The notes under the pieces are model-generated. The model was not told the origin of the DNA. It did no database searches and worked only from the letters and a program-made list of their open reading frames with translations. From assembly GCA_015232485.1 (NCBI GenBank), contig JADFZP010000263.1, positions 1-5,297 of the forward strand: 5,297 bases of DNA, given 5' to 3'. Shown piece after piece: positions 1-5,297 of this stretch; positions within the stretch are counted from its first letter, which is position 1; the number at the start of each line of letters is the position of its first letter. This DNA is from Alphaproteobacteria bacterium (GTDB lineage: Bacteria > Pseudomonadota > Alphaproteobacteria > Rhodospirillales > Magnetospirillaceae). The position numbers were made by a program, and so were the translations under genes.

Positions 1-157
1 CACGGATACCCGCGAAGGCGGCGGCGGCCGGCCGGACCTTGCCCTCGTCGACCGCGTTGCCGGTCAGGGCCAGCACCTTGAGCAGGGCCTGGGTCTCCGG
101 GGTCTGCTCGCCGACCGCCTTGGCTTCGCCGCGCTGTTTGACCTCCGGGAGTTTCAT
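1..157 (-). CDS. Small protein, partial at the window edge; possibly antitoxin-like
   Basis: The frame starts at an ATG at 157-155 and stays open for 52 codons to the window edge, so the C-terminus is not seen. An in-frame TGA lies at 184-182, which makes this ATG the first possible start. The peptide begins MKLPEVKQRGEAKAVGEQ and continues with ETQALLKVLALTGNAVDEGK, then VRPAAAAFAGIR. From memory, the pattern LLKxLALxxxxxxEGKVRPAA resembles the tail of short bacterial antitoxin-type proteins (Phd/RelB/ParD-like); that comparison is unverified. No toxin partner is visible. The Shine-Dalgarno is weak (only GCGAG about 9 nt upstream), and a REP element sits just upstream, so the start may be wrong or the gene may be a decayed fragment. 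The last visible codons (FAGI) are encoded by a REP-like core sequence. Confidence 0.4.
   Translation of the reverse strand, partial: MKLPEVKQRGEAKAVGEQTPETQALLKVLALTGNAVDEGKVRPAAAAFAGIR
4..21. repeat. REP-like core sequence, possible partial unit
   Basis: Bases 6-21 (ATACCCGCGAAGGCGG) match 16/16 to bases 184-199 of the REP unit at 180-207. The preceding GG at 4-5 matches the GGATACCCGC tail form seen at 277-286. The closing arm of the palindrome is absent; GCGGCGG follows instead of GGGTATCC. It lies inside the open frame of the small minus-strand ORF. It could be an eroded REP unit captured by that ORF, or chance similarity in GC-rich coding DNA. Confidence 0.35.
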
Positions 158-179
158 CGCCCAACTCGCTGATTTTGGC

Positions 180-207
180 CGTCATACCCGCGAAGGCGGG
201 TATCCAT
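180..207 (+). repeat. REP unit 1 (palindromic)
   Basis: This is a palindromic unit with head CGTCA, arm TACCCGC (184-190), loop GAAG, arm GCGGGTA and tail TCCAT. The arms pair perfectly over seven bases, giving a strong GC-rich hairpin. It is the left terminal repeat of the 123-bp element. Confidence 0.85.
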
Positions 208-274
208 CTGATCGTGGTGCTCTTCGGCCGCTTCGTCAAAGAGATCATGCCACTTTCGCGGTTGATGCGCCGGC

Positions 275-302
275 ATGGATACCCGCTTTCGCGGGTATGA
301 CG
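275..302 (-). repeat. REP unit 2 (palindromic, inverted relative to unit 1)
   Basis: Read on the minus strand, this unit is identical to unit 1 except for one base in the hairpin loop (GAAA in place of GAAG). On the plus strand the arms are TACCCGC and GCGGGTA around TTTC. On the minus strand it forms a strong hairpin about 45-70 nt past the ABC1 stop codon. There is no following T-run, so it is not a classical intrinsic terminator. Confidence 0.85.
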
Positions 303-334
303 TTGGACGTCCGAGATGTGTGCGGGCATGACGG
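303..334 (-). repeat. Degenerate third REP-like unit
   Basis: Bases 322-333 (GCGGGCATGACG) match 11/12 to the head-side arm of unit 2 at 291-302 (GCGGGTATGACG), in the same orientation. The other half, starting TTGGACGTCCG at 303, is an eroded partner arm: it pairs with the intact arm only with mismatches and G-T wobbles. The unit abuts unit 2 without spacer and ends 12 bp before the ABC1 stop codon. It is probably an older REP copy that has lost its palindrome. Confidence 0.5.
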
Positions 335-346
335 ATCAAAATTAAT

Positions 347-1678
347 CTACAACCCCGCCGCCCGCAACGCCTCGGCCTGCCGGACCTCCAGCGCGTCCGA
401 ATCGAAGCCCTCGATCAGGTCGTGGAACAGGCGGTGCCAGTTGATCTCGGCCTTGAGGCGCAAAAACACCGAGCCCAGGCCGATCGCGGCGCGGTCGACC
501 AGGACGAATTCGCGGGGCGGGCGCACGCCGCCCAGGCGGCGGAGTTCGGCGTGGACCTTTTCGGCCACCTCGCGGCCATAGACGCCCGAGGGCTGGTCCT
601 GGATCAGGCGGGTGCGGTTCTCCAGCAGGGGGGCGTAGATGAAGGCCGCCCACAGGTTCAGGGTGTCGATCACCGGGTTGGTCAGATTGTGGAAGCCCCA
701 GGTCTCGTAGGCGTGGACGGCCAGCGCGCGGTCGTTGCTCTCCAACGCCCGGTACAGGTCGATGACGCCCTTGACGAATTTCGGCCGGAAGACGCGCACC
801 GAGCCGAAATCCAGCAGATTGACGCTGCGGTCGGGGCGCACCGTGTAATTGCCCAGATGCGGGTCGCCATGGATCACGCCGTAGTAATAGAACGGCACGT
901 ACCAGGCGCGGAACATGTTGTGGGCCACTTCGTTGCGCGCTTCCAGATGCTCGTCGACGAAGTTGATCATGCGTTCGCCGTCCAACCAAGTCATGGTCAG
1001 CAGGCGGCCGGTGGTCAGTTCGGGCAGCACTTCGGGAACGTGGACGCCCGGCTCGTCGCGCAGCATGTGGCGGTACAGCGCCATGTGGCGGCCCTCGCGC
1101 AGATAGTCCAGTTCCTCGCGCAGGCGTTCGGCGATCTCGGCGTGGATGTCGGTGGTGTCGATCGAGCGGTCGTAGCCGCGATAGATCTGGAAGATCAGGC
1201 GAAGCTGCTGCAAATCCGCCTCGACCACCGAGGCCATGTCCGGATATTGCAGCTTGCAGGCCAACAGGCGCCCGTCCGGGGCCACCGCCCGATGCACTTG
1301 GCCCAGCGAGGCCGCCGCCGCCGCCTCGTGCTCGAAGCGCTGGAAGCGCGCCTGCCATTCCGGCCCCAGTTCGGCGGCCATGCGGCGCTTGACGAACGGC
1401 CAGCCCATGCGCGGCGCGTCGGCTTGGAGCTGGGCCAACTCCATCGCGTATTCCGACGGCAGCGCGTCGGGGATGGTCGACAGGATTTGCGCCACCTTCA
1501 TCAGCGGCCCTTTCAGGCCGCCCAGCGCGGCGGTGAGATCGGCGGCCATCCGCCGATCGTCGCCCTTGCGCCCCATCACCCGGTCGCCGGCGATGCGCGC
1601 CGCCAGGCCGCCCATCGCCGCCGACACCTGGGCGTAGCGCCGCATCCGGCCGCCCAGGCGATTCGCCTCGTCAGGCAT
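347..1678 (-). CDS. ABC1/UbiB/ADCK-family atypical kinase-like protein
   Basis: The 443-aa product carries the hallmark motifs of the ABC1 (UbiB/COQ8/ADCK) family in order. A KxGQ-type motif is present as KVAQ (61-64). The alanine-rich loop AAAAASLGQVH spans 119-129, and the VAIK-type lysine is K142 in ACKLQYP. The family ExD motif is E189-L-D191, followed by YLREG. The catalytic-loop equivalent HGDPHLGN spans 270-277, and the metal-binding DFG is at 290-292. All core nucleotide-binding residues are present, so ATP binding or ATPase activity is expected. Characterised members support ubiquinone synthesis or lipid handling at membranes. There are no C-terminal transmembrane helices like those of E. 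coli UbiB (about 546 aa), so this is probably a soluble paralogue rather than UbiB itself, and I give no symbol. The start ATG directly follows the peptidase TGA. Possible ribosome sites inside the peptidase 3' end are GGAG (1694-1691, 12 nt spacing) and GGGTGG (1689-1684, 5 nt). The stop is TAG at 349-347. Confidence 0.93.
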   Translation of the reverse strand: MPDEANRLGGRMRRYAQVSAAMGGLAARIAGDRVMGRKGDDRRMAADLTAALGGLKGPLMKVAQILSTIPDALPSEYAMELAQLQADAPRMGWPFVKRRMAAELGPEWQARFQRFEHEAAAAASLGQVHRAVAPDGRLLACKLQYPDMASVVEADLQQLRLIFQIYRGYDRSIDTTDIHAEIAERLREELDYLREGRHMALYRHMLRDEPGVHVPEVLPELTTGRLLTMTWLDGERMINFVDEHLEARNEVAHNMFRAWYVPFYYYGVIHGDPHLGNYTVRPDRSVNLLDFGSVRVFRPKFVKGVIDLYRALESNDRALAVHAYETWGFHNLTNPVIDTLNLWAAFIYAPLLENRTRLIQDQPSGVYGREVAEKVHAELRRLGGVRPPREFVLVDRAAIGLGSVFLRLKAEINWHRLFHDLIEGFDSDALEVRQAEALRAAGL

Positions 1679-3460
1679 TCATGCCACCCGCTCCAGTTGG
1701 TCGATGTAGCCCACCACGATGTCCAAGCCGCGCCGCCAGAAGGCGGGGTCGCCGGCGTCCAGGCCGAACGGCGCCAGCAATTCCTTGTGGCGCATGGTGC
1801 CGCCGGCCCGCAGCATGTCGAGATATTTGCCCTCGAAGCCCGGCGCGCCGTGGCGATAGACGTCGTAAAGCGAATTCACCAGGCAGTCGCCAAAGGCGTA
1901 GGCGTAGACGTAGAACGGCGTATGCACGAAATGCGGGATATAGGCCCAGTAATGGCGGTATTCCTCGTCGAAGCGGAACACCGGCCCCAGGCTCTCGCGC
2001 TGGACGTCCATCCACAACTCGCCCAGCCGCTCGGCCGGCAGTTCGCCGGTGCGGCGCTCGTCGTGGACGCGGCGCTCGAACTCGTAGAAGGCGATCTGGC
2101 GCACCACCGTGTTCAGCATGTCCTCGACCTTGCCGGCCAGCAGCACGCGGCGGCGGCCCGGATCGGTCTCGGCGTCCAGCATGGCGTTGAAGGTCAGCAT
2201 CTCGCCGAACACCGAGGCCGTCTCGGCCAGGGTCAGCGGGGTGTCGGCCATCAACTGCCCCTGCCCGGCCGCCAGAAGCTGATGCACCCCATGGCCCAGT
2301 TCATGGGCCAGCGTCATCACGTCGCGGCTTTTGCCCATGAAATTGACCAGCAGATAGGGATGCGCCGAGGGCACCGTCGGATGGGCGAAGGCGCCCGGCG
2401 ACTTGCCCGGCCGCACCGGCGCGTCGATCCACGACTTGTCGAAGAAGCGCTTGCCCAGATCGGCCAGTTCGGGCGAGAAGCGGCCATAGGCGCCCAGCAC
2501 AAGATCGCGCGCCTCGTCCCAGCGGTAATGGCGGTCGGTGTCCTCGGGCAGCGGCGCGTTGCGATCCCAGTAGTCCAGCTTGTCGACCCCGAACCAGCGC
2601 GCCTTCATGCCGTAATAGCGATGGGCGAGCTGGCCATAGGCGCCCCGCACCGCCGAGACCAGCGCGTCGACCACCTCGTCCTCGACCTGGTTTGACAGGT
2701 TGCGATAGCTGGTCGGGCGCGGGTAGTTGCGCCACTTGTCCTCGATCTCCTTGTCCTTGACCAAGGTGTTGGTGATCAGCGCGAACAGCCGGGCGTTGGC
2801 GCCCAGCACGGCGCCGAACGCCTTCGCCGCCTTCTTGCGGGTGGCGCCATCGGTGTCGGACAACAGATGCAGCACCTCGGCCGAGGTCAGGTCCTTGCCG
2901 TCGAGCGGGAAGCGCAGGCCGGCCATCGATTCGTCGAACAGGCGGTTCCAGGCCGAGCGGCCGGCGACCTCCTTCTCGTGCAGCAGGCGCTCGATCTCGT
3001 CGGGAAGCTGGTGGTCGCGGAACTGGCGCAGATCGCGCAGCCAGGGGGCGTAGCGCGCCGTGGCCGGGTGCTTCAACTTCTCGGCCAGCGCGGCGTCGTC
3101 CAGGCGATTGAGTTCCAAGGTGAAGAACAGGGTGTTGACGCCGATGTCGGTCACCCGCTCCTGCATGCCCTGATAGAAGCGGCCGCAGGCCGGGTCCGAG
3201 ACATTCGAGGAATAGACCAGTTGGGCGTAACTCATCACCCGATTGAAGGTTTCGGACAGGCGTTCGTAAGCGGCGATCGCCTCGCCCAGCTCGGCGCCCG
3301 AGGACTCGGCCAAACGGCCCGCCCAGCGCTGATGGAAGGCCCGGGCGTCCGCCTCGCCGCGATCGAGGTCCGAAGCCAGCTTCGGGTCGTCGGTGCCGGC
3401 GTAGAGGTCGCCCAAATCCCACTCCGGCAGAGCCCCGAAATCGGGATCGACTTTACTCAT
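1679..3460 (-). CDS. pepF: M3-family zinc oligoendopeptidase, PepF-like
   Basis: The 593-aa product is a cytosolic zinc metallopeptidase of family M3 (M3B oligoendopeptidase F group), which cleaves short peptides during peptide turnover. The zinc site is intact: HELGH at 386-390 inside TLAHELGHGVHQLL, with H386 and H390 as ligands and E387 as the catalytic base. The third ligand is most likely E413 in LAETASVFGE. The C-terminal substrate-binding stretch IPHFVHTPFYVYAYAFG (508-524) matches the family's conserved His/Tyr-rich segment. The N-terminal ~200 residues are the helical M3 N-domain (WDLGDLY near 14-20 is typical). Length is normal for the family, and there is no signal peptide or membrane segment. 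The start is supported by an AAAGGAG Shine-Dalgarno with 7 nt spacing. It is the first gene of an operon with the downstream ABC1 gene. The symbol follows family resemblance; substrate specificity cannot be read from sequence. Confidence 0.94.
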   Translation of the reverse strand: MSKVDPDFGALPEWDLGDLYAGTDDPKLASDLDRGEADARAFHQRWAGRLAESSGAELGEAIAAYERLSETFNRVMSYAQLVYSSNVSDPACGRFYQGMQERVTDIGVNTLFFTLELNRLDDAALAEKLKHPATARYAPWLRDLRQFRDHQLPDEIERLLHEKEVAGRSAWNRLFDESMAGLRFPLDGKDLTSAEVLHLLSDTDGATRKKAAKAFGAVLGANARLFALITNTLVKDKEIEDKWRNYPRPTSYRNLSNQVEDEVVDALVSAVRGAYGQLAHRYYGMKARWFGVDKLDYWDRNAPLPEDTDRHYRWDEARDLVLGAYGRFSPELADLGKRFFDKSWIDAPVRPGKSPGAFAHPTVPSAHPYLLVNFMGKSRDVMTLAHELGHGVHQLLAAGQGQLMADTPLTLAETASVFGEMLTFNAMLDAETDPGRRRVLLAGKVEDMLNTVVRQIAFYEFERRVHDERRTGELPAERLGELWMDVQRESLGPVFRFDEEYRHYWAYIPHFVHTPFYVYAYAFGDCLVNSLYDVYRHGAPGFEGKYLDMLRAGGTMRHKELLAPFGLDAGDPAFWRRGLDIVVGYIDQLERVA

Positions 3461-3467
3461 CGCGTTT

Positions 3468-3474
3468 CTCCTTT
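3468..3474 (-). promoter_or_regulatory. Ribosome binding site of the oligoendopeptidase gene
   Basis: On the minus strand AAAGGAG lies 7 nt upstream of the ATG at 3460-3458. This near-ideal Shine-Dalgarno fixes the start codon. Confidence 0.85.
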
Positions 3475-3535
3475 GCGCCAGTCAAACCATATGGGTATCA
3501 AGAGGCGAACCGCCAAGCACGAGGGCGGCACCGCC

Positions 3536-3544
3536 GGGGAGGGG
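3536..3544 (+). promoter_or_regulatory. Ribosome binding site of the acyl-CoA ligase gene
   Basis: GGGGAGGGG contains GGAGG at 3538-3542, 8 nt before the ATG at 3551. An in-frame TGA at 3545-3547 lies just upstream of that ATG, so no earlier start is possible. Together they fix the start codon. Confidence 0.85.
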
Positions 3545-3550
3545 TGAAAA

Positions 3551-5297
3551 ATGGTCACCGATTTCAAGGCCTGCACCAGCCTGACCTCGATGTTTTTCCA
3601 GCAGGCCGCCGAACGCGGCGCCCGGCCGTTTCTGTGGGCCAAGCGGGACGGCCAGTATGTGTCGCAGAGCTGGACCGAGGTGGCAAGCCTGGTCGGACGG
3701 CTGGCGCGTGGGTTGCGCTCGGTAGGCCTGACGGCCGGAGACCGCGTCATGCTGGTCGCCGAGAACCGCCCCGAATGGCTGATCGCCGACCTGGGAATCA
3801 TGGCGGCCGGCGGCATCACGGTGCCCGCCTACACCACCAACACGGTGTCCGACCATCAGCACATCATGGGCGATTCCGGGGCGCGCGTGGTGATCGTCTC
3901 GACCCGCCAACTGGCCGAGCGGGTGATCCCGGCGGCGGCCCGCCTGCCCCATCCGCCGCTGGTCGTCTCGATCGAACCGCCCGACCTGCGCCAGAACAAT
4001 GGCGTCGTCCTGCTGTCGTGGGACGAGTTGATCGCGCAGGGCGCCGACCACGCCGACCCGATCGCCGAGCCGGGGCGCGACGACACCGCCTGCATCATCT
4101 ACACCTCGGGGACCGGCGGGGCGCCCAAGGGGGTCATGCTGGCCCACGGCGCCATCCTGCATAATTGCCTGGGCGCCCATGGGGTGCTGGCCGAGATGGG
4201 CCTGGCCGAGGAATCGTTCCTGTCCTTCCTGCCGCTGTCGCATGCCTACGAGCATACCACCGGGCAGTTCTTCCCGATCTCGATCGGCGCGCAGATCTAC
4301 TATGCCGAGGGCATCGACGCGCTGGGCAACAATCTGGTCGAGGCGCGCCCGACCATCATGACCGCCGTGCCCCGGCTTTACGAGGTGCTGCGCGCCCGCA
4401 TCCTGCGCGGCGTCGAGCGGGCCGGCGGGCGCAAGCGGGCCTTGTTCATGAAGGCGCTGGACATCGGTCGGCGCCGCCATGACGACCCGGCGTCGCTCGG
4501 CCTGGGCGACCGGCTGTGGGATGTCGTTCTCGAACGGCTGGTGCGCGACAAGGTGCGCCAGCGCTTCGGCGGACGGCTCAAGGCGCTGGTGTCGGGCGGC
4601 GCGCCGCTCAACCCCGATGTCGGCTTGTTCTTCACCGCGCTGGGGGTCCGCATTCTGCAAGGCTACGGCCAGACCGAGGCGGCCCCGGTGATCAGTTGCA
4701 ACCCGCCGAGCAAGGTCAAGATGGATACGGTCGGCCCGCCGCTGAAAGGCGTCGAGGTCAAACTGGCGGCCGATGGCGAGATCCTGGTGCGCGGCGAGTT
4801 GGTGATGCAGGGTTATTGGAACGATCCCGAGGCGACCTGCGCGGCGATCGGCGACGGCCGCTGGCTGCACACCGGCGATGTCGGCGAGATCGATGCCGAC
4901 GGCTATATCCGCATCACCGACCGCAAGAAGGACATCATCGTCAATTCCGGCGGCGACAACGTGGCGCCGCAGCGGGTCGAGGGCTTCCTGACCCTGGCGC
5001 CCGAGATCGGCCAAGCGATGGTCTATGGCGACCGCCGCCCGCATCTGGTGGCGATCATCGTGCCGACCACCGAATTCGCCGAGACCTGGGCCAAGCAACA
5101 CGGCCTCGCCGCCGACCTGGCCACGCTGGTCGAAAACCCCGCCTTCCGCAAGGCGATCGGCGCGGCGGTCGACCGCGTCAACCGCGACCTGTCGCCGATC
5201 GAAAAGGTCCGCCGCTTCGCGCTGACCGCCGAGCCGTTCTCGGTGGCCAACGAGATGATGACTCCGACCATGAAGATCCGCCGCCACAAGGTCCGCG
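3551..5297 (+). CDS. Long-chain fatty acid-CoA ligase-type AMP-forming enzyme, 3' end cut by window
   Basis: The frame runs without a stop from the ATG to the window edge (582 complete codons). The product is an ANL-superfamily adenylate-forming enzyme that would activate a carboxylic acid, probably a long-chain fatty acid, to an acyl-adenylate and then acyl-CoA. Motifs in order: the P-loop-like A3 motif YTSGTGGAPKGVML (184-197); FLPLSHAYEHTTG (226-238); the A5 motif GYGQTEAAPV (371-380); the A7 motif TGDVGEIDADGY (441-452); the A8 hinge DRKKDIIVNSGGDNVAP (457-473); and the A10 region TPTMKIRR, where K575 is the expected adenylation lysine. Layout and length resemble the FAA1/FadD15 group (about 600 aa), so perhaps 10-25 residues are missing. 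There is no signal peptide or membrane helix. A3 has Gly where TSGTTG is usual. It is transcribed divergently from the peptidase operon. Exact chain-length preference cannot be inferred. Confidence 0.92.
   Translation, partial: MVTDFKACTSLTSMFFQQAAERGARPFLWAKRDGQYVSQSWTEVASLVGRLARGLRSVGLTAGDRVMLVAENRPEWLIADLGIMAAGGITVPAYTTNTVSDHQHIMGDSGARVVIVSTRQLAERVIPAAARLPHPPLVVSIEPPDLRQNNGVVLLSWDELIAQGADHADPIAEPGRDDTACIIYTSGTGGAPKGVMLAHGAILHNCLGAHGVLAEMGLAEESFLSFLPLSHAYEHTTGQFFPISIGAQIYYAEGIDALGNNLVEARPTIMTAVPRLYEVLRARILRGVERAGGRKRALFMKALDIGRRRHDDPASLGLGDRLWDVVLERLVRDKVRQRFGGRLKALVSGGAPLNPDVGLFFTALGVRILQGYGQTEAAPVISCNPPSKVKMDTVGPPLKGVEVKLAADGEILVRGELVMQGYWNDPEATCAAIGDGRWLHTGDVGEIDADGYIRITDRKKDIIVNSGGDNVAPQRVEGFLTLAPEIGQAMVYGDRRPHLVAIIVPTTEFAETWAKQHGLAADLATLVENPAFRKAIGAAVDRVNRDLSPIEKVRRFALTAEPFSVANEMMTPTMKIRRHKVR

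Larger units (their letters stand above)
180..302. mobile_element. REP doublet / MITE-like (REPIN-type) element, 123 bp
   Basis: The element is bounded by two 28-nt palindromic units in opposite orientation, which act as terminal inverted repeats matching 27/28. The 67-bp centre (208-274) also has partial self-complementarity: GTGG at 214-217 with CCAC at 250-253, and CTCTT at 220-224 with AAGAG at 239-243. The whole element can therefore fold as a long imperfect hairpin or as two terminal hairpins. It has no coding capacity for a transposase. Paired REP units (BIMEs/REPINs) are known to be mobilised in trans by RAYT (TnpA-REP, Y1) transposases; none is present here. The flanks TTGGC (175-179) and TTGGA (303-307) match at 4/5, which is too weak to call a target duplication. 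Its position downstream of the ABC1 gene is typical of extragenic repeats, and it may stabilise or end the operon mRNA. Confidence 0.8.
3461..3550. promoter_or_regulatory. Divergent promoter region (weak promoter candidates)
   Basis: These 90 bp separate the peptidase and ligase starts and must hold both promoters unless transcription begins elsewhere. The best plus-strand candidate is TTGCGC (3473-3478), a 17-nt gap, then TATCAA (3496-3501). The best minus-strand candidate is TTGGCG (3516-3511), a 17-nt gap, then CATATG (3493-3488). Both match the sigma-70 consensus only partially (3-4 of 6 per box) and they overlap, so the two promoters could interfere or share a regulator. A perfect 8-bp palindrome CCATATGG (3487-3494) sits in the middle. 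Two small GC hairpins (GGCG-AAC-CGCC at 3504-3514 and GGCG-GCAC-CGCC near 3524-3535) fall in the ligase leader. That a promoter region is here is likely; the exact boxes are not secure. Confidence 0.35.

Noticed and set aside
275..302. Intrinsic terminator for the peptidase-ABC1 operon
   Set aside because: The hairpin is strong, but no T-run follows on the minus strand. It is better explained as a REP unit, though it may still influence 3' end processing.
175..307. Target site duplication around the REP doublet (TTGGC / TTGGA)
   Set aside because: Only 4 of 5 bases match and the right copy overlaps the neighbouring degenerate REP unit, so it cannot be distinguished from chance.
154..339. A 61-codon minus-strand open frame (TTG start) through the REP cluster whose TGA overlaps the ATG of the small left-edge ORF
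   Set aside because: It is mostly translated REP sequence (YPRKRVS and TRLRGYDG peptides are typical REP translations). The ATGA overlap looks like coupling but there is no independent sign of a real protein.
39..581. A 180-codon plus-strand open frame through the REP cluster and the ABC1 3' end
   Set aside because: It includes REP-derived peptides (TREGGYPS, PAFAGMT) and the antisense of a real gene; it shows no domain.
422..2695. A 757-codon plus-strand open frame lying antisense across both the ABC1 and peptidase genes
   Set aside because: It is rich in H, Q, R, A and V with no recognisable domain, as expected for the mirror of GC-biased codons. It crosses two genes without a stop because those genes share one reading frame. 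The minus-strand genes have clear motifs and ribosome sites.
3482..5287. A 601-codon minus-strand open frame antisense to the acyl-CoA ligase
   Set aside because: Composition is that of an antisense shadow (D, H, R, G and Q rich) with no domain, while the plus strand encodes an unmistakable adenylating enzyme with all its motifs in order.
3551..5297. A defence, toxin or otherwise undescribed system in this window
   Set aside because: All three large genes belong to well-known enzyme families. There is no nuclease, reverse transcriptase, integrase, CRISPR repeat or phage gene, so I see no support for a new system beyond the gene-pairing points listed.

Overview
The window is GC-rich, roughly two-thirds G+C by eye, with strong third-position G/C bias and long spurious antisense open frames. 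Codon style, short intergenic gaps and protein flavour suggest an alphaproteobacterium, possibly Rhodospirillales (Magnetospirillum/Rhodospirillum-like). That taxonomic call is inference; no marker gene is present.

Layout from left to right. (1) 1-157, minus strand: the 5' part of a small ORF that leaves the window, possibly related to short antitoxin-type proteins. (2) 180-334: a cluster of REP-type palindromic repeats. Two 28-nt palindromic units face each other as near-perfect terminal inverted repeats (27/28) of a 123-bp MITE/REPIN-like element, followed directly by a third, degenerate unit. (3) 347-1678, minus: an ABC1/UbiB/ADCK-family atypical kinase-like protein, 443 aa. (4) 1679-3460, minus: an M3-family zinc oligoendopeptidase (PepF-like), 593 aa, with an intact HELGH site. 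(5) 3461-3550: a compact 90-bp divergent intergenic region with clear Shine-Dalgarno sequences for both neighbours. (6) 3551 to the right edge, plus: a nearly complete long-chain fatty acid-CoA ligase-type AMP-forming enzyme, 582 codons seen, with only the extreme C-terminus missing.

The peptidase and the ABC1 protein form a tight two-gene operon. The peptidase TGA is followed immediately, with no spacer, by the ABC1 ATG, so both genes lie in one reading frame and only a single stop codon separates them. The acyl-CoA ligase is transcribed divergently. The three products suggest housekeeping functions (peptide turnover, lipid/quinone-related regulation, fatty acid activation) rather than a defence or mobile system. 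I see no CRISPR array, tRNA, rRNA, integrase or phage gene. The least ordinary points are the in-frame TGA-ATG junction, the altered KxGQ motif (KVAQ) in the ABC1 protein, and the REP cluster with a possible REP-like core inside the small left-edge ORF.
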